From NCBI GenBank assembly GCA_030018505.1, contig JASEHO010000051.1:1-10196 (forward strand): 10,196 bases of DNA. Reading direction: 5' to 3'. A program made the position numbers and the translations under genes. Source of the stretch: a bacterium. GTDB taxonomy: Bacteria; UBA9089; UBA9088; JAGUXG01. Shown here one piece after another: positions 7,225 to 10,196 of this stretch (positions are counted from its first letter, which is position 1; each line of letters begins with the position of its first letter). The notes under the pieces are model-generated. The model searched no databases. It was not told where the DNA came from and saw nothing but the letters and a program-made list of their open reading frames with translations.

Positions 7225-7254
7225 AGCATAACACATCCTAAAACAACTTTGCAA
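7225..7254 (-). promoter_or_regulatory. pyrC promoter, predicted leaderless
   Basis: On the minus strand, TTGCAA (7254-7249), an 18-base spacer and TATGCT (7230-7225) end 6 bases before the ATG at 7218. No Shine-Dalgarno sequence precedes that ATG at usable distance. This geometry decides the start codon. Confidence 0.5.
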
Positions 7255-7307
7255 GAAATAGCCTGAATGGAGAGTAAATTGAGTTTGCTGTTAAATAATT
7301 TATTGAA

Positions 7308-7337
7308 TTGACAAAATTAGTCTTTTCTATCTAAAAT
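7308..7337 (+). promoter_or_regulatory. GT9 gene promoter, predicted leaderless
   Basis: A perfect TTGACA (7308-7313), an 18-base spacer and TAAAAT (7332-7337) end 8 bases before the ATG at 7346. It is the same hexamer pair as upstream of the radical-SAM gene. Confidence 0.65.
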
Positions 7338-7345
7338 CTAAATTA

Positions 7346-8617
7346 ATGACAAAGATAGAGATTGTCCGGAATATAGACAAATATTTGGGAACAATTATTT
7401 GTTGGTTGCTCTCAAGATGTTACGCTATAGAAAGAGCAATAAAGAGAAAAAAAGCCTTTTTGCCTCCTCAAAAGATACTTTTATTAAAACCTGCAGAGAT
7501 GGGCACCTCTGTTTTGGCTTACCCGGCGATAAAAGAGCTTAAAGAGATGTTCAAAGGTGTTGAGCTATATTTTTTAACATTTAATGAGAATGTTGAGATT
7601 ATACAACTTTTAGAGATTATTCCCAAAGAGAACATACTTCCAATAAGGATAGACTCTGCCTTGAATTTTATCAAGGATACCCTCTTGGCAATATTAAAGA
7701 TGAGAAGGCTGGGCATAGATGCCACCATAGACCTTGAATTCTTTTCGCGATATACTGCTATTTTAAGCTATTTGATAGGTGCAAAGCAGAGAGTCGGTCT
7801 GGATAGATTTAATGCCGAGGGTCTGTATAGGGGCAATCTCCTGACCCATAAGGTTAATTATAATCATTATTTGCATGTAGGCCAGACATTTTTGGCACTG
7901 ATTTATGGCTTGAAATATCCAGCTGGTAAGATAACAATGGCGGAAAAGTTGCTTATTGATAAAGAGAGCTTGCCAAAACTTACATCAACTAAAGAAGAAA
8001 GGATGAATATATGGAATAAACTGAAGAACCTAAACCCTGAGTTAGCTAAAAAGATGCCAGAGGAGGTAAAGATAGTTCTCTTTCCGCCAAAGACAGGAGA
8101 ATGGCTGTCTTTTAAGGAGTGGCCCATAGAATATTTTGCAAAATTAGGCAAGCAGTTGCTTTCCGAAGATGAAAAGGTTTATATAGTCATAGTTGGAACA
8201 GCCTCAGCCTCTCCTTCTGCCAAAGAACTCATCTCTCTTATCGGTAAGGAAAAGTGTCTTGATTTGACAGGAAAGACCACGCTTAAAGAGTTGATAGACC
8301 TATATAACATCTCTTCTGTATTGGTAACTGTAGATAGTGGCACAGCACATTTTGCTGCATTGACAAATATAAAGACAATCTCTATCTTTGGTCCTGAAAC
8401 TCCGCAGGTATTTGGCCCATTGAGCGAGCATTGTATTTGCCTTGTTCCAGAGATTAGTTGCCATCCTTGTTTCTCTATATTTAATGGCAGAACCATCAAT
8501 TGTGAAGATGAGCAGGAGATAAAATCCTGTGTTATGGATACCACACCAGAGAAGGTCTATAAGGTTGTGAAAGGGTTATTATATGCCGAGAAACTGACAG
8601 ATTTCCAAAAAATATGA
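7346..8617 (+). CDS. Glycosyltransferase family 9 protein (heptosyltransferase-like)
   Basis: The 423-residue protein has the two-domain GT-B fold pattern of the ADP-heptose:LPS heptosyltransferase family. The N-terminal Rossmann domain opens with KILLLKPAEMGTSVLAYPAIKELK (from residue 43). The donor-binding C-terminal domain carries FPPKTGEWLSFKEWP, LDLTGKTTLKELIDLY and the signature VDSGTAHFAA (329-338), followed by SIFGPETPQVFGP. An extra ~40-residue N-terminal segment (RNIDKYLGTIICWLL, then a basic stretch) could mediate membrane association, which is inference. Cysteines at 363, 365, 372, 375, 386 and 395 form the family's cysteine-rich tail. It would act at the inner face of the cytoplasmic membrane on a lipid-linked glycan. 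The donor sugar is not predictable, and no other glycan genes are in the window. Confidence 0.87.
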   Translation: MTKIEIVRNIDKYLGTIICWLLSRCYAIERAIKRKKAFLPPQKILLLKPAEMGTSVLAYPAIKELKEMFKGVELYFLTFNENVEIIQLLEIIPKENILPIRIDSALNFIKDTLLAILKMRRLGIDATIDLEFFSRYTAILSYLIGAKQRVGLDRFNAEGLYRGNLLTHKVNYNHYLHVGQTFLALIYGLKYPAGKITMAEKLLIDKESLPKLTSTKEERMNIWNKLKNLNPELAKKMPEEVKIVLFPPKTGEWLSFKEWPIEYFAKLGKQLLSEDEKVYIVIVGTASASPSAKELISLIGKEKCLDLTGKTTLKELIDLYNISSVLVTVDSGTAHFAALTNIKTISIFGPETPQVFGPLSEHCICLVPEISCHPCFSIFNGRTINCEDEQEIKSCVMDTTPEKVYKVVKGLLYAEKLTDFQKI

Positions 8618-8646
8618 AGACTGGCTTACACTTTTTAAGCCTAAAT

Positions 8647-8677
8647 TTTTGCCAAGGCTGATTTATTTAGGTATAAT
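8647..8677 (+). promoter_or_regulatory. Promoter-like dispersed element, copy C
   Basis: TTGCCA (8649-8654), a 17-base spacer containing GGCTGATTTATTT, and a perfect TATAAT (8672-8677) make the strongest promoter match of the repeat family. An ATG follows 7 bases later at 8685 and opens only 28 codons before a stop inside the attC-like site. An alternative reading on the minus strand is a gene end: an open frame reading GELVKDEEANTLATMNGMQRT stops at 8691-8693. The arms CCTAAAT (8640-8646) and ATTTAGG (8665-8671) also form an inverted repeat. Confidence 0.45.
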
Positions 8678-8758
8678 AAGGTAGATGAAGCTAAGTTCTT
8701 TGCATCCCATTCATAGTAGCCAGGGTATTTGCCTCCTCATCCTTAACCAATTCGCCAG

Positions 8759-8889
8759 CTATAACGACTGAGCTCTACTGCCGCCAACCTACAGGGCACA
8801 GACTTTAGAAAACCACTAAACTTTGATATGGCACAGAACTTTGAAAAACCGCCATGCTGTTGGCAGTCAGGTGCAGCGACTGGTTAGAT
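8759..8889 (-). repeat. attC-like integron recombination site
   Basis: Read on the minus strand, ATCTAAC (8889-8883) fits the R'' consensus RYYYAAC and overlaps the stop codon of the toxin-like frame. The far end reads GTTATAG (8765-8759), an imperfect match to the R' consensus GTTRRRY. Between them is an imperfect palindrome: GTTGGC (8859-8864) pairs with GCCAAC (8783-8788), and AGT with ACT after a 3-base bulge. The ~131-bp length is in the range of long attC sites such as VCR. The loop contains two near-identical direct repeats (8795-8814 and 8830-8850, GGCACAG...GAAAACC). An attC folds as single strand for integrase; no integrase gene is visible. Confidence 0.6.
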
Positions 8890-9129
8890 CAGATAGCCAA
8901 GTTGGGACAGTAATTTTTCATAATCGCCACGTGAGCCAATCCAAAACCATACGATTTCGTCTTCGGTTTTCTGACCTACGGCACGATAGCCTCTGCCTAC
9001 ACGAGCCGAGTAGATCGGAATGCTTGGATGTATCTGTGTTAGGCAAAAGATTCGAGAAAAGTTGCGTCCCCTTTCTTCCTTTCTTCCTGAATGACGGGTT
9101 ATGCCGTTTTTCATTTGCAATATCATCAC
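8884..9129 (-). pseudogene. Remnant of a RelE/ParE-superfamily toxin
   Basis: The 81-codon frame starts with GTG and overlaps the stop of the HNH gene (GTGA). Its C-terminal half (PIYSARVGRGYRAVG, then DEIVWFWIGSRGDYEKLL) is typical of the end of RelE/ParE/HigB-like mRNA-interferase or gyrase toxins, including the conserved tyrosine and arginine positions. The N-terminal half does not show the usual helices ahead of a NPxHPSLxFKxV segment. Only HPSI remains, joined almost directly to PIYS, so the gene looks truncated with an internal deletion. No antitoxin gene accompanies it. A divergent intact toxin is possible but less likely. The last codons run into the attC-like site. Confidence 0.5.
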
Positions 9130-10064
9130 TTTTGCAGCATAGCCCTAAGTTCATTGATGCTGTAAGGCGGCTTTCGCATATGTAGCATAGCATGACAGTT
9201 CGGACAAACCGGACATAAATCATTGATGGGGTCAATTTTGTATTCTGAGCCAATCTCTCCCAAAGGTTTTATATGATGAACATGAATAAAACCTTTGCTG
9301 ATGCTGCCATATTTTTTCTGAAAAGTTATCCCGCAAACGGTACATTTTACGCCGTAATGTTCGATACAGGCATTTCTGGCTTGTGAATTACGCTCATAAG
9401 CATTTACACATATAGTTTTTGATGCACCTTCATAAAATTCATTGGGTTCGTCTATTTGTTCAGGCAGTAAATCCAGACCCGGTTTACTTTCTGTGTAAGC
9501 CATATCTAAAATTTCTGCCCGGAAATTCACATCAGCCGCCATTTTATACATAAGTGGCTTGTGATATTTTCTGAACGGTGATGCTTTGGCACGTTCTACC
9601 TCGTTTAATAATGCCTCGTGCCAACATTGATAAACCTGATCAGATGTTTCCAGCCAATAAAGAAGTTCCGGGAAATTAGCAAACCGCAGGAAAAAAGGCG
9701 GTTTTGAATGCTCGCCACGCAGATTTTTAAATTGTCCCCATTTGCCTAAATCCTGATCATAACTGTCTCTGAATTTCGGAATTTCTTTTGCCGGTGAACC
9801 GAAGATAAGACCGACAAATAATCTGTTTTGATCATTCACTTTCTTTTTATGCAGGGCAACAACATAACGATTATTAATTGTTACCGGAAAATGCCACCCC
9901 GTATTATTCGGAGATAAAGACATTACGAGGCGTGGATCATCGTTTCTCAGCCCTGTTACATCAAGGACACGCTTTACAAGGTCAAAATACGAATTAATCC
10001 ATTCTCGACTTGGAGAATATTTTATGTGTTTTATCAACAACTCAATCTTATCGTCCGATGTCAT
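9126..10064 (-). CDS. HNH endonuclease (McrA-like HNH domain)
   Basis: The 312-residue protein ends in a clear HNH nuclease domain: zinc pairs CTVC (Cys241, Cys244) and CPNC (Cys287, Cys290), the catalytic HVHHIKPLGE (His263-His264), Asn281 in INDLCPVCPNC and CHAMLH (His291, His295). This arrangement is common in McrA-type restriction nucleases that act on modified DNA. The first ~200 residues are not recognised; they contain FPVTINNRYVVAL and FKNLRGEHSKPPFFLRF and may recognise a DNA or trigger. It carries CGT/CGC/CGG arginine codons unlike the AGA/AGG-rich native genes. A defence function against foreign DNA is plausible from the domain and the cassette setting but is inference. The ATG at 10064 is the natural start; no Shine-Dalgarno sequence is visible. 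Confidence 0.82.
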   Translation of the reverse strand: MTSDDKIELLIKHIKYSPSREWINSYFDLVKRVLDVTGLRNDDPRLVMSLSPNNTGWHFPVTINNRYVVALHKKKVNDQNRLFVGLIFGSPAKEIPKFRDSYDQDLGKWGQFKNLRGEHSKPPFFLRFANFPELLYWLETSDQVYQCWHEALLNEVERAKASPFRKYHKPLMYKMAADVNFRAEILDMAYTESKPGLDLLPEQIDEPNEFYEGASKTICVNAYERNSQARNACIEHYGVKCTVCGITFQKKYGSISKGFIHVHHIKPLGEIGSEYKIDPINDLCPVCPNCHAMLHMRKPPYSINELRAMLQK

Positions 10065-10102
10065 TTTGATTCAATTCCCAATCTCAAGAGGCATAACCTA
10101 TT

Positions 10103-10108
10103 ATTATA
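10103..10108 (-). promoter_or_regulatory. Candidate -10 box driving the cassette
   Basis: A perfect TATAAT on the minus strand lies just outside the predicted cassette boundary, about 40 bases before the HNH start codon. The -35 region is weak. A cassette promoter supplied by flanking DNA would fit integron practice. Confidence 0.3.
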
Positions 10109-10139
10109 CCGCCTATTGGCAGTTTTATTTTACTGTCAT

Positions 10140-10169
10140 ACTATACCCAAAAGCAACAGATTTCCAAAT
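10140..10169 (-). repeat. GGCTGATTTA dispersed element, copy D
   Basis: On the minus strand TTGGAA (10167-10162), a 16-base spacer and TATAGT (10145-10140) follow the family layout. Eighteen bases (10142-10159) are identical to 6018-6035 in opposite orientation. This ties the DNA right of the cassette to the same genome as the left part. Confidence 0.7.
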
Positions 10170-10196
10170 TTTTTTTAAAAAAACATTTAAGTATTT

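Larger units (their letters stand above)
8765..10096 (-). mobile_element. Probable integron gene cassette (HNH endonuclease plus toxin remnant)
   Basis: The predicted G/TT cleavage points are GTTATGCC at 10097-10090 upstream of the HNH gene and GTTATAGC at 8765-8758 at the end of the attC-like site, defining a 1332-bp unit. Gene order, short leader (26 bases from 10090 to the ATG) and an attC overlapping the last stop codon all follow cassette logic. Host-type repeats lie on both sides (copy C at 8647, copy D at 10140). Whether this is one cassette of an array or a single insertion at a secondary site cannot be seen. Confidence 0.5.

Noticed and set aside
7249..7254. TTG at 7254 as the pyrC start codon
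   Set aside because: It coincides with a TTGCAA -35 hexamer correctly spaced from a -10 box just before ATG 7218.
8823..9253. Open frames of 120 codons (+, 8823-9185) and 111 codons (-, 8918-9253)
   Set aside because: They overlap the toxin-like frame and the HNH 3' end, run through the attC-like site or shift frame, and encode low-complexity peptides without family motifs.
8765..10096. Cassette region as contamination from a mis-joined contig
   Set aside because: Not fully excluded, but the 18-base exact match of 10142-10159 to 6018-6035 places the same host repeat family to the right of the cassette, so a simple end-join is less likely.

Overview
The window reads as chromosome of an uncultivated, probably anaerobic, Gram-negative-type bacterium of moderately low G+C content. 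Anaerobic metabolism is suggested by a pyruvate:ferredoxin oxidoreductase beta subunit and a radical-SAM enzyme. A lipopolysaccharide-type outer surface is suggested by a GT9 (heptosyltransferase-family) glycosyltransferase. Native genes use AGA/AGG for most arginines and have no visible Shine-Dalgarno sequences. The phylum cannot be fixed from the sequence.

Layout: 1-236 repeat-rich intergenic DNA; 237-1292 (+) dgt-like dNTP triphosphohydrolase; 1374-2312 (+) porB; 2313-2555 repeat-rich convergent gap; 2556-3563 (-) amrS-type radical SAM enzyme; 3564-3666 divergent promoter region; 3667-5829 (+) priA; 5830-6045 convergent gap with inverted repeats; 6046-7218 (-) pyrC; 7219-7345 divergent promoters; 7346-8617 (+) GT9 glycosyltransferase; 8618-8758 short intergenic DNA with a promoter-like repeat; 8759-10097 a probable integron-type gene cassette on the minus strand (HNH endonuclease, remnant of a RelE/ParE-like toxin, attC-like site); 10098-10196 intergenic DNA that again carries a host repeat. 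No rRNA, tRNA, CRISPR array or transposase gene was seen.

The native genes are housekeeping functions (nucleotide pool, pyruvate metabolism, replication restart, pyrimidine synthesis, envelope sugars). Each appears to be transcribed on its own rather than in one operon. Two things stand out. First, five of the six native genes have a sigma70-like promoter whose -10 box ends only 6-8 bases before the start codon, which predicts leaderless mRNAs and corrects the pyrC start. Second, the spacers carry several families of short dispersed and inverted repeats, one of which recurs on both sides of the foreign cassette. That recurrence indicates the cassette sits within the native chromosome, unless the assembly is chimeric.
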